From positions 62,001 to 126,000 of the forward strand of contig JAOPUZ010000048.1 in assembly GCA_025966315.1 (NCBI GenBank): a DNA stretch of 64,000 nt, given 5' to 3'. Below are positions 49,989 to 58,815 of the stretch, in pieces. The notes beneath the pieces are model-generated. The model searched no databases. It saw only the letters and a program-made list of their open reading frames with translations, and was not told where the DNA came from. The first letter of the stretch is position 1. Every line of letters begins with the position of its first letter. Both the position numbers and the translations under genes were made by a program. This DNA comes from Frankiales bacterium (GTDB lineage: Bacteria > Actinomycetota > Actinomycetes > Mycobacteriales > Jatrophihabitantaceae).

Positions 49989-51380
49989 TCAGGGGCTGAG
50001 GTCCTCCGCCATCGCGCCTGGCCACCGCAACCGCACGATCGCCCCCGAACGGTCGGTACGGTTCTCGGCGGTCGCGTCGCCGCCGTGATCGCGCATGATG
50101 CGCCGGACGATCGCCAGACCGAGGCCGGCACCGCTGGTCAGGGCAGCGACCGCGTCGCGATGCCGGGCGGCGTCCGGACGGCGGAATCGCTCGAACGCCA
50201 CCGGTAAGAATGCCTCGTCGAAACCGGGGCCATCGTCCTGCACCGCGATCTCGACGTCGGCACCGGACGCCGACACCGTGATGGCGATCTGGCCACCATC
50301 CGGCGACTCGCGCAAGGCGTTGACCAGGACATTGTCCAGCGCCTGCCGCAATCGATCCGGGTCTCCGGAGACCACTCGTATCCAGCTACCGGACGGCAGC
50401 AGCCGGATGTTTCGTAACTGGGCCACGGGTTCGATCGAGCGGCTCGACGCCGAGATGATCTCGTCCAGATCGAAATCCCGCCCGGGCACGGTGCGATCTG
50501 TGTCGTCGCGGGCCAACACCAGTAGATCCTCTGCCAGCCGGATCAAGCGTTCCGTCTCTTCGGCGGCAATTACCACGGTCTCGTTCAGCTGCCCGGCGGT
50601 ACGTCCGGGCCGCCGGGCCAATTCAAGTTCACCCCGCAGGACGGTGAGTGGGGTACGCAACTCGTGCCCGGCGTCGGCGACGAACGATCGTTCCCGCTCC
50701 AGCGCATCGTGCAGGCGGCCCAGCAGCTCGTTCAGGGTCACGCCCAGGCGCGCCAGTTCGTCCCGACTTCGCGGCACGCTCAGCCGGGCGCCGGCATCGT
50801 GGGCCTGCAGGTCCGCAGCTTGGGCCCGCATCCGCTCGACCGGACGCAACGCCGACCGAGCCAGCAACCACGCCCCGGGACCGGCGAGCAGCAGGACGAG
50901 CCCGCCGACCACAAGCAATTCGAAGATGGCCCGCTCGATCGCTTCGTCCACCACTTCGCGGCTGGTGGCGACCACGATTAGCTGGCCCTTGCGGGTGCTC
51001 GGAGTCGCCAGCACGCGCACCGAAATTGCTTGTGCCTCACCAGGTTCTGCTCGGATCCTATTGTCGAAGTATCGATCAGCGGTCAGTCCCGCTGCCTGCG
51101 ACGGTGGCAGCAACGGCACGTCGATGACGTCGTCGGTGGAGCGCAGGATCCGTCCGCTGCTGTCCACGACTTGACCAAAGCTGCCGTTGGGCAGTTGCAA
51201 CGACTGGCTCGCGGGCTGATCGAGCTGCGTCCCGACCTGGTCGGCCCGGGCCCGCAGCGAGACGTCCAAGCTGTTCTGCAGGCTGGATCGGAGGTCTCGG
51301 ACGAAGAACACCCCGGCCCCGCTGAGCACAACCAGGGTCACCACGGTGACCAGGATGGCGAGGCGGAGTCGGATTGGCAC
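49989..51380 (-). CDS. sensor histidine kinase
   Basis: GTG 51380 gives 463 aa. A first TM (LAILVTVVTLVVLSGAGVFFV), an extracytoplasmic loop of about 130 residues, a second TM (FELLVVGGLVLLLAGPGAWLL), then HAMP. HisKA is FVADAGHELRTPLTVLRGELELA, and HATPase_c includes DNVLVNALRESPDGG and GAGLGLAIVRRIMRDHGG. It begins 5 bp after the response regulator stop, so the two form one operon. The signal is unknown. Confidence 0.93.
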   Translation of the reverse strand: MPIRLRLAILVTVVTLVVLSGAGVFFVRDLRSSLQNSLDVSLRARADQVGTQLDQPASQSLQLPNGSFGQVVDSSGRILRSTDDVIDVPLLPPSQAAGLTADRYFDNRIRAEPGEAQAISVRVLATPSTRKGQLIVVATSREVVDEAIERAIFELLVVGGLVLLLAGPGAWLLARSALRPVERMRAQAADLQAHDAGARLSVPRSRDELARLGVTLNELLGRLHDALERERSFVADAGHELRTPLTVLRGELELARRPGRTAGQLNETVVIAAEETERLIRLAEDLLVLARDDTDRTVPGRDFDLDEIISASSRSIEPVAQLRNIRLLPSGSWIRVVSGDPDRLRQALDNVLVNALRESPDGGQIAITVSASGADVEIAVQDDGPGFDEAFLPVAFERFRRPDAARHRDAVAALTSGAGLGLAIVRRIMRDHGGDATAENRTDRSGAIVRLRWPGAMAEDLSP

Positions 51381-51385
51381 CGGCG

Positions 51386-52156
51386 CTAGCCCGTCTCGAG
51401 CGAGCCAGTTGCGCTTGCGGCGTTGCCGGGTCCGCCGGATCTGCTGATCGCGCCGTCATCATCGACCCGGTCGCCGGCCGGCCGCGGCACCCTGAGCAGC
51501 CGATAACCCGCCCCGCGCACCGTCTCGATCTGCTCGACGCCGAACGGACGATCGACCTTGCGCCGCAGGTAGGCGACGTACTGATCCACTACGTTGCTGA
51601 CCCCGTCGTAGGCGAAATCCCATACATGGTCGAGGATTCTGCTCCGGGTGAGCACTTCGTCCGGGTGGCGCAGGAACAGTTCCAACAGGGCGAACTCCTT
51701 CGCGGACAGCTCCAGCAGCTGATCATTTCGCCAGGCCGAGCGCAGGGCCGGGTCCAGCCGCAGGCTGCCGGCGCTGAGTACGGTCGGCCGGGCCGGCGCA
51801 CCGCGGCGCATCAGGGCCCGCAGCCGGGCCGACAGTTCACCGAAGCTGAACGGCTTGGCCAGGTAGTCGTCGGCGCCGCTGTCCAACCCTCGAATGCGAT
51901 CCTCCAACCCGGTGCGGGCGGTCAGGATCAAGACCGGCGCCCAGCGGTTGGCTTCACGCAGTCGGCGGCAGACCTCGAACCCGTCGAAACCCGGCAACAT
52001 CAGGTCGAGCACGATCGCGTCGTACTCCACTTCGGTGGCTTGCCAGATCGCGGTTTGACCGTCGGCGACGACGTCCACCGATTGGCCGTCTTCGGATAAC
52101 CCACGCTGCAACCTACTTGCCATCCGCACGTCGTCCTCGGCCACCAAGATGCGCAT
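51386..52156 (-). CDS. OmpR-family response regulator
   Basis: ATG 52156 gives 256 aa. The receiver has Asp8-Asp9 (AEDD), phospho-Asp about 51 (IVLDLMLPG) and Lys in LAKPFSF. The winged helix runs LSAKEFALLELFLRHPDEVLTRSRILDHVW ... YRLLRVP. A C-terminal tail of about 30 residues rich in Ala, Gly and Ser is extra. Partner of the downstream kinase. Confidence 0.94.
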   Translation of the reverse strand: MRILVAEDDVRMASRLQRGLSEDGQSVDVVADGQTAIWQATEVEYDAIVLDLMLPGFDGFEVCRRLREANRWAPVLILTARTGLEDRIRGLDSGADDYLAKPFSFGELSARLRALMRRGAPARPTVLSAGSLRLDPALRSAWRNDQLLELSAKEFALLELFLRHPDEVLTRSRILDHVWDFAYDGVSNVVDQYVAYLRRKVDRPFGVEQIETVRGAGYRLLRVPRPAGDRVDDDGAISRSGGPGNAASATGSLETG

Positions 52157-52254
52157 GCTGCGAACTCTACGAACCGAATGATGTGAACAACGTGTCAATC
52201 GTAGGATTCTCGCACCCAGGCCCGTGATTGGTTGCGTTGCCCGGCGCGCACCCG

Positions 52255-53238
52255 CTACACCGTGACGACCCGTACCGGCGAGCCATCGAGATAGGCCTGG
52301 ATGTCCTGCACGATATCGGTATAGAAGCGGCGGTACTCGGTTTCGGTCACGTAGCCGAGGTGCGGGGTGAGGACGGTTCGAGGGGCCGTCCGGAGCGGGT
52401 GCCGGAGCGGCAGCGGCTCCTGGTCGTAGACGTCCAAACCGGCGCCGAGGATGGCGCCGTCGGTCAACGCGGCCAGCAGTGCCGGCTCGTCGATCAAGGG
52501 TCCGCGGGAGGTGTTGATCAGGATGACCGACGGCTTCATGCGGGCCAACTCGGTCGCACCGACGATCCCCCGGGTTCGCTCGCTGAGCCGCAGATGCAGG
52601 GTGAGCACGTCGGAAGCGGCCAGCAGTTCCTCCTTGGATACCGGCGTGACGTCCATGCTCTCGGCCCGCGCCGGGTCGAGGTTCTGGCTCCAGGCGATGA
52701 CGCGCATGCCGAACGCCTGGCCAATTCTGGCCACCCGGCTGCCGAGGTTGCCCAGGCCCATCACCCCCAGCGTGTTGCCTTCGAGATCGATGCCGACGGT
52801 TTGCTGCCAGGCGCCATTGCGCACCGCGGCATCTTCCCGCGGTACCTGTCGGGCAACGGCCAGAATCAGCGCCCAGGTCAGTTCCGCGGTCGGGGCGGCC
52901 ACGTAGCCGGTGCCGCAGACCGTGATCCCGAGCCGCGCGGCCGCGGCCATGTCGATCGCCGCATTGCCCATCGCGGTGGTGATCAACAGCTTGAGGTTGG
53001 GCAGCTGCGCGAGGATGTCGGCCCCGAACGCGGTCCGTTCCCGCATGGCCACCACGATCTCGGCGCTCTGCAGCAACTCGACCAGCAAGGCCGGATCCTC
53101 GATGTGAGTGGTACTGAACCGTACGTCGACGGGGTGGGTCAGGCTCCCCCACGGGCCAAAGGTACGGGCGACATCCTGGTAGTCATCCAGCACGACCACG
53201 TGGGGAGTTGCGTGCGGAGTCGCGTTGGGAGCAGTCAC
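52255..53238 (-). CDS. D-2-hydroxyacid dehydrogenase family protein
   Basis: The 327-aa protein has the NAD-binding VMGLGNLGSRVARIGQAFG, the catalytic Arg in LTLHLRLSERTRGIVG, Glu in DVYDQEPLP, and His in LTPHLGYV. The natural substrate may be a 2-hydroxy acid such as glyoxylate or hydroxypyruvate; phosphoglycerate is less likely as the C-terminal regulatory domain is missing. It lies next to, and in the same direction as, the TetR gene at 53263. Confidence 0.88.
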   Translation of the reverse strand: MTAPNATPHATPHVVVLDDYQDVARTFGPWGSLTHPVDVRFSTTHIEDPALLVELLQSAEIVVAMRERTAFGADILAQLPNLKLLITTAMGNAAIDMAAAARLGITVCGTGYVAAPTAELTWALILAVARQVPREDAAVRNGAWQQTVGIDLEGNTLGVMGLGNLGSRVARIGQAFGMRVIAWSQNLDPARAESMDVTPVSKEELLAASDVLTLHLRLSERTRGIVGATELARMKPSVILINTSRGPLIDEPALLAALTDGAILGAGLDVYDQEPLPLRHPLRTAPRTVLTPHLGYVTETEYRRFYTDIVQDIQAYLDGSPVRVVTV

Positions 53239-53262
53239 AGGGGCTGAACGTACTGGATCGAG

Positions 53263-53892
53263 TCAGGCGGATTTGATGATCCGGTACCACGCGGCGGCAA
53301 TCTCACACACCGCGCTGGAGCGATCGATCTCTAGTCCCTCCAACTGCCAGACATACATAAATCGCTGAATCTGTGAGTACAGCAGCACGCATCGGAGTTC
53401 GAGCAGATCCCGCGGTTCCTTGCTGGTCTCGATTAATTTGATCTTGTCCCACATGTCGATGTAATTGCGGACCGCTTCAATGGTCCGGCCACGGAACTCG
53501 GGTTCGAAGACTTCGGCCTGATGCATCGCCCCAAGCAACAGTCGGTGCTCGCTATAAAGATCAACATAATCGGATATCCAGCTCTCGAAGTCGGCAAGAG
53601 TCGGCTCGACGAGTTGTTGAAACTGGCGCACAAGCACCGCGTATTCACAGCGATAGGGCGCCAGCGCGTCCAGCAACAGGTTGGCCTTGTTGTCGTAGTA
53701 GACGTAAAACGTGGCCTTGCTGGCCCCGGCGCGGCGCAGGATGTCGTCGATTGTCGTTTCGACATAACCCTTTTCGGCAAAGACGGTGACCGCGGCCTCG
53801 ACGAAGCGACGCCGGGTGAACTCTCGCTGGGCCGCGCGCAGGCCCCCGGAGGGCTCGTGAGAGGCGGCATCCGCACACTCTTTCGTCTGCAC
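53263..53892 (-). CDS. TetR-family regulator divergent from the BVMO gene
   Basis: GTG 53892 gives 209 aa. The helix-turn-helix is at about residues 30-70 (KGYVETTIDDILRRAGASKATFYVYYDNKANLL). The ligand domain is helical and includes LEVFEPEFRGRTIEAV-like sequence. The 125-bp gap to the divergent Baeyer-Villiger monooxygenase gene should contain the operator, but I see no clean palindrome there. Regulation of the monooxygenase by a ketone or alcohol is the natural inference. Confidence 0.9.
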   Translation of the reverse strand: MQTKECADAASHEPSGGLRAAQREFTRRRFVEAAVTVFAEKGYVETTIDDILRRAGASKATFYVYYDNKANLLLDALAPYRCEYAVLVRQFQQLVEPTLADFESWISDYVDLYSEHRLLLGAMHQAEVFEPEFRGRTIEAVRNYIDMWDKIKLIETSKEPRDLLELRCVLLYSQIQRFMYVWQLEGLEIDRSSAVCEIAAAWYRIIKSA

Positions 53893-54017
53893 CGTGCCGT
53901 CGCCCCTTACTTCAACTTTACTTCTCTAACGCTCTGTCTGGACTATAGCCTTCTTGTCTAGTAGGAGCTACCGTGGCTGACAGGGCAAGCAACCTTCCAT
54001 GAAAAGGGGTCTTTGGA

Positions 54018-55661
54018 ATGCCATTGGAACAAGAAGAAGCGGTCGAGTCACCGATTACCGACCACGCTGAATATGACGCGGTGGTGGTCGGCGCTGGATT
54101 TGCTGGCATGTATCAGCTGTATCGGCTGCGCGAACTCGGATTGTCGGTCCGGGTTCTGGAAACTGGTGACGGTGTGGGTGGTACCTGGTACTGGAATCGG
54201 TACCCGGGTGCGCGGGTCGACAGCCCGAGCATGCAGTACTCATTGTCGTTCTCGTCGGAGATGGAACAAGAGTGGGGCTGGCCCGAGGATTACTCGCCGC
54301 AAAACGACCTGGAGCGCTACGCGAACCACGTGGCCGACCGGTTCAACCTGCGCGATGATATCCAGTTCGGGACGCGGGTCACGAACGCCTCGTATGACGA
54401 AAACACGAAGAAGTGGACGATCGAAACAGATCGTGGCGATTCGCTGACGGCGCAGTACTTCATCACCGCGGTTGGCTGCTTGTCCGCGACCAACATGCCG
54501 AACTTCAAAAACCTGGAATCTTTCCAGGGCGAGTGGTACCACACCTCGCGCTACCCGAAGGAGGGCGTCGAGCTCAAGGGCAAGCGCGTCGGCATCGTCG
54601 GCACCGGTTCAACCGGCATCCAGGCGATCACCGCGGTCGGCAAGGAAGACTGCGAACTCTTCGTCTTCCAGCGCACCCCGAACTACAGTCTGCCGTCGAA
54701 CAACAAGCCGATGGATCCTGAGTTCGAAAAGGAGTGGAAGACCCGATACGCCGAGCACCGTGAAGCGGCGCGCGTGTCCCAGGGTGGCGCTGAGATCATC
54801 GCCTACCCGTCGGTGTCCGCGCTGGCGGTCAGCGACGAAGAACGCGCCGCGACGTATGAGAAGGCCTGGAACCAGGGCGCATTCACGCTGGCGCAATCGT
54901 TCACGGACTTGATGACCAACGAGGACGCCAACTTCACGGCGGCCGAGTTCGTCCGCAACAAGATCCGCCAGACGGTCAAGGACCCGGAGACGGCCGAGTT
55001 GCTCGCTCCCAAGGATTACCCGATCTTCACCAAGCGCATCTGCATGGACACCGGTTACTACGAGACGTTCAACCGGCCGAACGTGCACCTGGTCGACGTG
55101 AAGGCCAACCCGATCGAAGAGATCACGCCGAAGGGCATCAAGACCTCGGCCGGCGAGTTCGAGCTCGACCTGATCATCTTCGCGACCGGCTTCGATGCGA
55201 TGACCGGCCCGCTCTTCCGGATGAACATCGCCGGCAAGGACGGCCTGACGCTGAAGAAGAAGTGGGAAGACGGCCCGAAGACGTACCTGGGCATCTCCTC
55301 CGTCGGGTTCCCGAACATGTTCATGATCACCGGCCCGGGCAGCCCGTCCGTGCTGTCGAACATGACCACGTCCATCGAGCAGCACGTGGACTGGATCACC
55401 GACACGATCAAGTACCTGAAAGAGAACGAGCTCGCCGACATCGAACCCACCGCCGCTGCCGAGGACGCGTGGGTCGAGCACGTCAACGAGGTTGCGAACA
55501 AGACGCTCTACCCGAAGGCGAACTCCTGGTACATCGGGGCCAACATCCCCGGCAAGCCACGGGTATTCATGCCGTACGTGGGTGGCGTCGGCAACTATCG
55601 TCAGAAGTGCGACGAGGTCGCGGCCAAGGGCTATGAGGGCTTCGAACTGACCCCGGCCTGA
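54018..55661 (+). CDS. Baeyer-Villiger monooxygenase (flavoprotein, type I)
   Basis: The 547-aa protein has the FAD motif GAGFAG (25-30), the NADPH motif GTGSTG (about 195), and DGVGGTWYWNRYPGARVD, a hallmark of cyclohexanone-monooxygenase-like enzymes. The fingerprint F-x-G-x3-H-x3-[W]-P appears as FQGEWYHTSRYP (169-180), with Tyr in place of the usual Trp. It inserts oxygen beside a carbonyl to make an ester or lactone. The position near a propane-type operon makes a short ketone such as acetone a plausible substrate. A strong terminator follows. Confidence 0.93.
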   Translation: MPLEQEEAVESPITDHAEYDAVVVGAGFAGMYQLYRLRELGLSVRVLETGDGVGGTWYWNRYPGARVDSPSMQYSLSFSSEMEQEWGWPEDYSPQNDLERYANHVADRFNLRDDIQFGTRVTNASYDENTKKWTIETDRGDSLTAQYFITAVGCLSATNMPNFKNLESFQGEWYHTSRYPKEGVELKGKRVGIVGTGSTGIQAITAVGKEDCELFVFQRTPNYSLPSNNKPMDPEFEKEWKTRYAEHREAARVSQGGAEIIAYPSVSALAVSDEERAATYEKAWNQGAFTLAQSFTDLMTNEDANFTAAEFVRNKIRQTVKDPETAELLAPKDYPIFTKRICMDTGYYETFNRPNVHLVDVKANPIEEITPKGIKTSAGEFELDLIIFATGFDAMTGPLFRMNIAGKDGLTLKKKWEDGPKTYLGISSVGFPNMFMITGPGSPSVLSNMTTSIEQHVDWITDTIKYLKENELADIEPTAAAEDAWVEHVNEVANKTLYPKANSWYIGANIPGKPRVFMPYVGGVGNYRQKCDEVAAKGYEGFELTPA

Positions 55662-55699
55662 ATTGCCTGAACCGGACTGAACCAGCCCGGTAGCGACGA

Positions 55700-55735
55700 A
55701 AATCCCCCTCCGGCATTCTTGCCGGAGGGGGATTT
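55700..55735 (+). terminator. Rho-independent terminator after the BVMO gene
   Basis: A perfect 16-bp stem (55700-55715 and 55720-55735, AAATCCCCCTCCGGCA) closes a TTCT loop and ends in ATTT. It should also stop transcripts of the convergent small gene at 55766. Confidence 0.92.
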
Positions 55736-55765
55736 CGCCTATCTGAATGGCGTTGTTGTCAGGTG

Positions 55766-56092
55766 TCAGGCTCCGGCGAGGGCGACAACCTCGTGGCGCA
55801 ACTCGATGGTGGTGCAGTACGTCGTCGACCGCGCGTTGTCGAAGCTGTCCATGACGGCTCCGAAATCCAGGCCGCACAGGAGGAAGGTTCGCGGGCCGCA
55901 CGTTCGGCAGATGACGTCCACCGAACGGAGGCTGTCGTTGTCGAAGCAGGCGCCCTCGGTTACCACGTCGCCGGTGTCGGGCCGGATCTGACGGAAACTC
56001 ATATTGCAATGCTGCGATGTGGCGCCGATCAGGATCAGCTGGAGCAACGGTTCGCTACTCGCCGCTGACGGCTCGCCGGCATTCTCAATCAT
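55766..56092 (-). CDS. 108-aa hypothetical cysteine-containing protein
   Basis: ATG 56092 to TGA 55766. The sequence MIENAGEPSAASSEPLLQLI continues with several cysteines, including a CRTC pair in VDVICRTCGPRT. No family is recognised. The frame keeps normal codon usage and is bounded by the bidirectional terminator. It could be a small metal- or redox-active protein, or a chance frame. Confidence 0.45.
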   Translation of the reverse strand: MIENAGEPSAASSEPLLQLILIGATSQHCNMSFRQIRPDTGDVVTEGACFDNDSLRSVDVICRTCGPRTFLLCGLDFGAVMDSFDNARSTTYCTTIELRHEVVALAGA

Positions 56093-56222
56093 CGACGTTG
56101 CCGGCCGGGGCGCTCAATGATCGACAGGAAGTCACACGAGACAGCAAAACACAGAACGAGTGCCAGCGGGTAGCGACGCCGCCTCACGATCAATTGCCAC
56201 GACCTGTCGATCAATGTCGAGA

Positions 56223-57458
56223 TCAGGCCCAGATAGTGCTGATCGGCGCAGCAACAACCATCTCGCCGAGTTCGTAAGTGCGCGGGCCGGTGTGCAGCAC
56301 GACGCCCGCCGCGAAACGGTCGCCCAACTCGTCGCGAAGCCAGACCAGATGTCGAGCGTCGGCTTGGCCCGGTGCAGCGCTCGCCGTGATTTCGATGCCG
56401 GCTACCCGGCCACCTCCGAACTCGATTAGGAGGTCGATTTCGTGGCGACCGCCCTTGTCCCGCAGGTGATACCAGCGGGGCCTCGACGAAGCGATCGACA
56501 GTTCGGGTCGGATCTGAGCGGCGACGAATGTATCTATCATTCGGTCTAGCAGATTCCCGTCCCGCAGGATGGCGGTCGAGTCCAGTCGCAGCGCCGCGGC
56601 CATCAGGGAAGAATCCACGAGATATCGCTTGGGCATTCCGGTCAATCTCGCGAGCCGGTTGGACGCCCAACCAGGAACCGCCTCCAAGACAAGCAGGTTT
56701 TTGAGCAACTGTTCGTACGCGACCGCCGTTCTTCTGTCGATACCAACCGCGTCGTACAGCGTCTTGTTCTCGACGACGCCCGCACCGTTGACCGCCAGTG
56801 CCTCGACGTACCGCCGTAGGCGCTCGGGATCGCGAACGCGATCGAGCGCCGGCGCATCGCGCGTGATCAGCTGCTCGACATAGCTGTCGAGCCAGGCCTG
56901 TCCAGCAAGCCCAGTCAGGCGAAGTGCTGGTTCAGGGAATCCGCCGCGCACAGCTAATTCGAGATAATCCGCCAGGTCATGCGTTCCCGCAGCGCCCAGC
57001 GATCGCATATCGGCGTCTAGCAGACGGTCGAGAAAGAGCGCGCCGCTGACGTCACCCGCGATTTCGCGCTGCGAAAGGCCATGCATCGGAAGTCGGACGA
57101 CCCGTCCGGTACCGGGCCAGGTTTGCGCGTCCAGGTCTAGCCGCACACTGCCCGTGAGGATGTAGCGACCAGCCCGAGAATCCTGATCGATCGAGCGTTT
57201 GACGGCTCCGAGTACTCCGGGCACCTCTTGCCATTCGTCCAGTAGCACGGGCTCCTGCAGCCCGCGCAGAGCGACATCCGGATCGGCACGGAAGGCGGCT
57301 GCTTCAGCTCCGCGATCGAGGCGGATCACCGTCGCGGCGAGGCGGCCAGCAGTAGTCGTTTTGCCCGTCGCGCGTGGACCCGTGACGGCCAAGGCCGGGA
57401 GCTGGGCTGCGAGTTCTGTGAGTATTTTGTCGGCAAGGCGCGGACGGTACTCAGCCAT
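56223..57458 (-). CDS. AAA+ ATPase with DUF4143 domain
   Basis: From ATG 57458 (MAEYRPRLADKIL) the product is 411 aa; an ATG 9 bp upstream is possible. Walker A is GPRATGKTTTA, Walker B-like LLDEWQEVPG, and sensor-like ILTGSVRLDL. The DUF4143 part (about 190-400) has RDAPALDRVRDPERLRRYVEALA and a nuclease-like C-terminal segment HLRDKGGRHEIDLLIEFGG-x-VAGIEITAS, similar to a PD-(D/E)xK core. The family is widespread and poorly understood. Four 13-bp iterons stand directly upstream. Confidence 0.88.
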   Translation of the reverse strand: MAEYRPRLADKILTELAAQLPALAVTGPRATGKTTTAGRLAATVIRLDRGAEAAAFRADPDVALRGLQEPVLLDEWQEVPGVLGAVKRSIDQDSRAGRYILTGSVRLDLDAQTWPGTGRVVRLPMHGLSQREIAGDVSGALFLDRLLDADMRSLGAAGTHDLADYLELAVRGGFPEPALRLTGLAGQAWLDSYVEQLITRDAPALDRVRDPERLRRYVEALAVNGAGVVENKTLYDAVGIDRRTAVAYEQLLKNLLVLEAVPGWASNRLARLTGMPKRYLVDSSLMAAALRLDSTAILRDGNLLDRMIDTFVAAQIRPELSIASSRPRWYHLRDKGGRHEIDLLIEFGGGRVAGIEITASAAPGQADARHLVWLRDELGDRFAAGVVLHTGPRTYELGEMVVAAPISTIWA

Positions 57459-57471
57459 AGCGATCACAGTA

Positions 57472-57552
57472 CCGCTCAGGTCCAGCTCCTAGTCCCGTTT
57501 TGGTCCAGGCTGCAGTACCGTTTTGGTCCAACCTCGGTACCGCTCCAGTCCA
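57472..57552. repeat. four 13-bp iterons upstream of the DUF4143 ATPase gene
   Basis: CCGCTCAGGTCCA (57472-57484), CCGTTTTGGTCCA (57495-57507 and 57518-57530) and CCGCTCCAGTCCA (57540-57552) recur at 23, 23 and 22 bp, about two helical turns. The consensus is CCGYTYNGGTCCA. They end 13 bp from the gene's start and are not part of any coding sequence, so they look like protein-binding sites. Confidence 0.85.
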
Positions 57553-57750
57553 CCGTCCTGACCGCCGTCAGCGTGGCGCGAACGCGGTAGCGAAGGGCGA
57601 ACTCGGGAATGGCGATACAAGTCGGGCGTGCCGATGGATCAGGCCTTGTGAAGATCCGCACCAGTGCGGTAGACCCTTAAGGCGGCCAGAGAGCAGTCGC
57701 TTCCCCGACGCGGAATGCGTTCGGTGCTCCTACGAGAAGAGGAACAGCAA

Positions 57751-58749
57751 ATGGGTAGCGTCGAGACCATCAAAGGGGCCGTGGACGACAGTTCGTTGGG
57801 CCCGGTGCTCATGCACGAACACGTGTTCATCCTTTCCCCCGAAGCCGACCAGGATTACCCGGGTCAAGTCTTCTGGGACGAAGAAGAGAAGATCCAACTC
57901 GCCATCGACAAACTGCAGCGGCTCAAGGCGGCCGGCGTCGACACCATCGTCGATCTGACCGTGCTCAATATGGGCCGATACCTGCCCCGGCTGGCGCGAA
58001 TCAATGAACAGGTCGACTTGAACATCGTCGTCGCCAGCGGGCTGTACACCTACGACTCGCTGCCGCACTTCCTGCAGTACCGGGGCCCGGGCATGCCGAT
58101 CGCCGGTCCCGACCCGATGGTCGAGATGTTCACCAAGGACGTCCAGGAAGGCATTGGTGACACCGGAATCAAAGCCGGCATCTTCAAGTGCGCGACGGAC
58201 GTCCAGGGTTTGACCCCGGGCGTAGAGCGGGTGCTGCGCGCGGTCGCACAAGCGCACCGGAACACCGGCGCGCCGATCTCGACCCACACCCACGCCGAGT
58301 CCGAACGGGGTACCGACCAGCAGAACATTTTCGCCGAAGAGGGCGTCGACCTGACTCGCGTAGTCATTGGTCACTCCGGCGATTCCACCGATCTGGATTA
58401 CCTCAAGCGGGTGGCCGATCGCGGCTCGTATCTGGGCATGGATCGGTTCGGCATGGACGTCGCGCCGTTCAGTGACTTCGACACTCGGGTCGGCGTCGTA
58501 GCCGACCTCTGCGCGGCCGGTTACGCCGACCAGATGGTGCTATCCCACGATTCCATCTGCTGGACCGACTGGCTTCCGTCCGAGTTGTCGCAAGGAACAC
58601 CGTTCGACATGCCGAACTGGCACCTGAATCACATCAGTGAAGACGTGCTGCCGGCGCTGCAGAAGCGCGGCGTGACCGACGATCAGATCAAAACCATGAT
58701 GGTGGACAACCCCAGGAAGATCCTGGGCGTAGAGAAGAAGTCCTACTGA
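57751..58749 (+). CDS. phosphotriesterase-family metallohydrolase, copy 2
   Basis: ATG 57751 follows AGAAGAGGAAC; 332 aa. The metal ligands are kept: HEH in MHEHVF, Lys in GIFKCATD, His in STHTHA and IGHSGDS, and Asp in LSHDSICW. It is closely similar to copy 1 (47268-48266) along the whole length, with differences concentrated in loops (STHTHAESERG against STHTNAAMKRG; VAPFSDF against RGAYSDF), which often shape substrate choice. It sits between the DUF4143 gene and the convergent ABM/SatP/GroEL/ADH operon. Confidence 0.92.
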   Translation: MGSVETIKGAVDDSSLGPVLMHEHVFILSPEADQDYPGQVFWDEEEKIQLAIDKLQRLKAAGVDTIVDLTVLNMGRYLPRLARINEQVDLNIVVASGLYTYDSLPHFLQYRGPGMPIAGPDPMVEMFTKDVQEGIGDTGIKAGIFKCATDVQGLTPGVERVLRAVAQAHRNTGAPISTHTHAESERGTDQQNIFAEEGVDLTRVVIGHSGDSTDLDYLKRVADRGSYLGMDRFGMDVAPFSDFDTRVGVVADLCAAGYADQMVLSHDSICWTDWLPSELSQGTPFDMPNWHLNHISEDVLPALQKRGVTDDQIKTMMVDNPRKILGVEKKSY

Positions 58750-58769
58750 TTGGCCGATCCGAACGGACG

Positions 58770-58799
58770 GCGGTGTTGCGGAGCGCTTCGCAACACCGC
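58770..58799. terminator. bidirectional hairpin between convergent PTE copy 2 and ABM genes
   Basis: GCGGTGTTGCG (58770-58780) pairs with CGCAACACCGC (58789-58799) around an 8-nt loop. It is placed 21 bp after the PTE stop and 17 bp after the ABM stop. Confidence 0.85.
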
Positions 58800-58815
58800 T
58801 ATCCGCCGAACCTGG

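Noticed and set aside
51386-53152. A 588-codon frame joining the response regulator with sequence upstream
   Set aside because: The upstream part is an alternative frame of the D-2-hydroxyacid dehydrogenase gene; the regulator starts at ATG 52156.
53893-54017. Clear TetR operator before the BVMO gene
   Set aside because: I could not find a convincing palindrome; only partial matches around GTCTGG and CTTGTCTAG.
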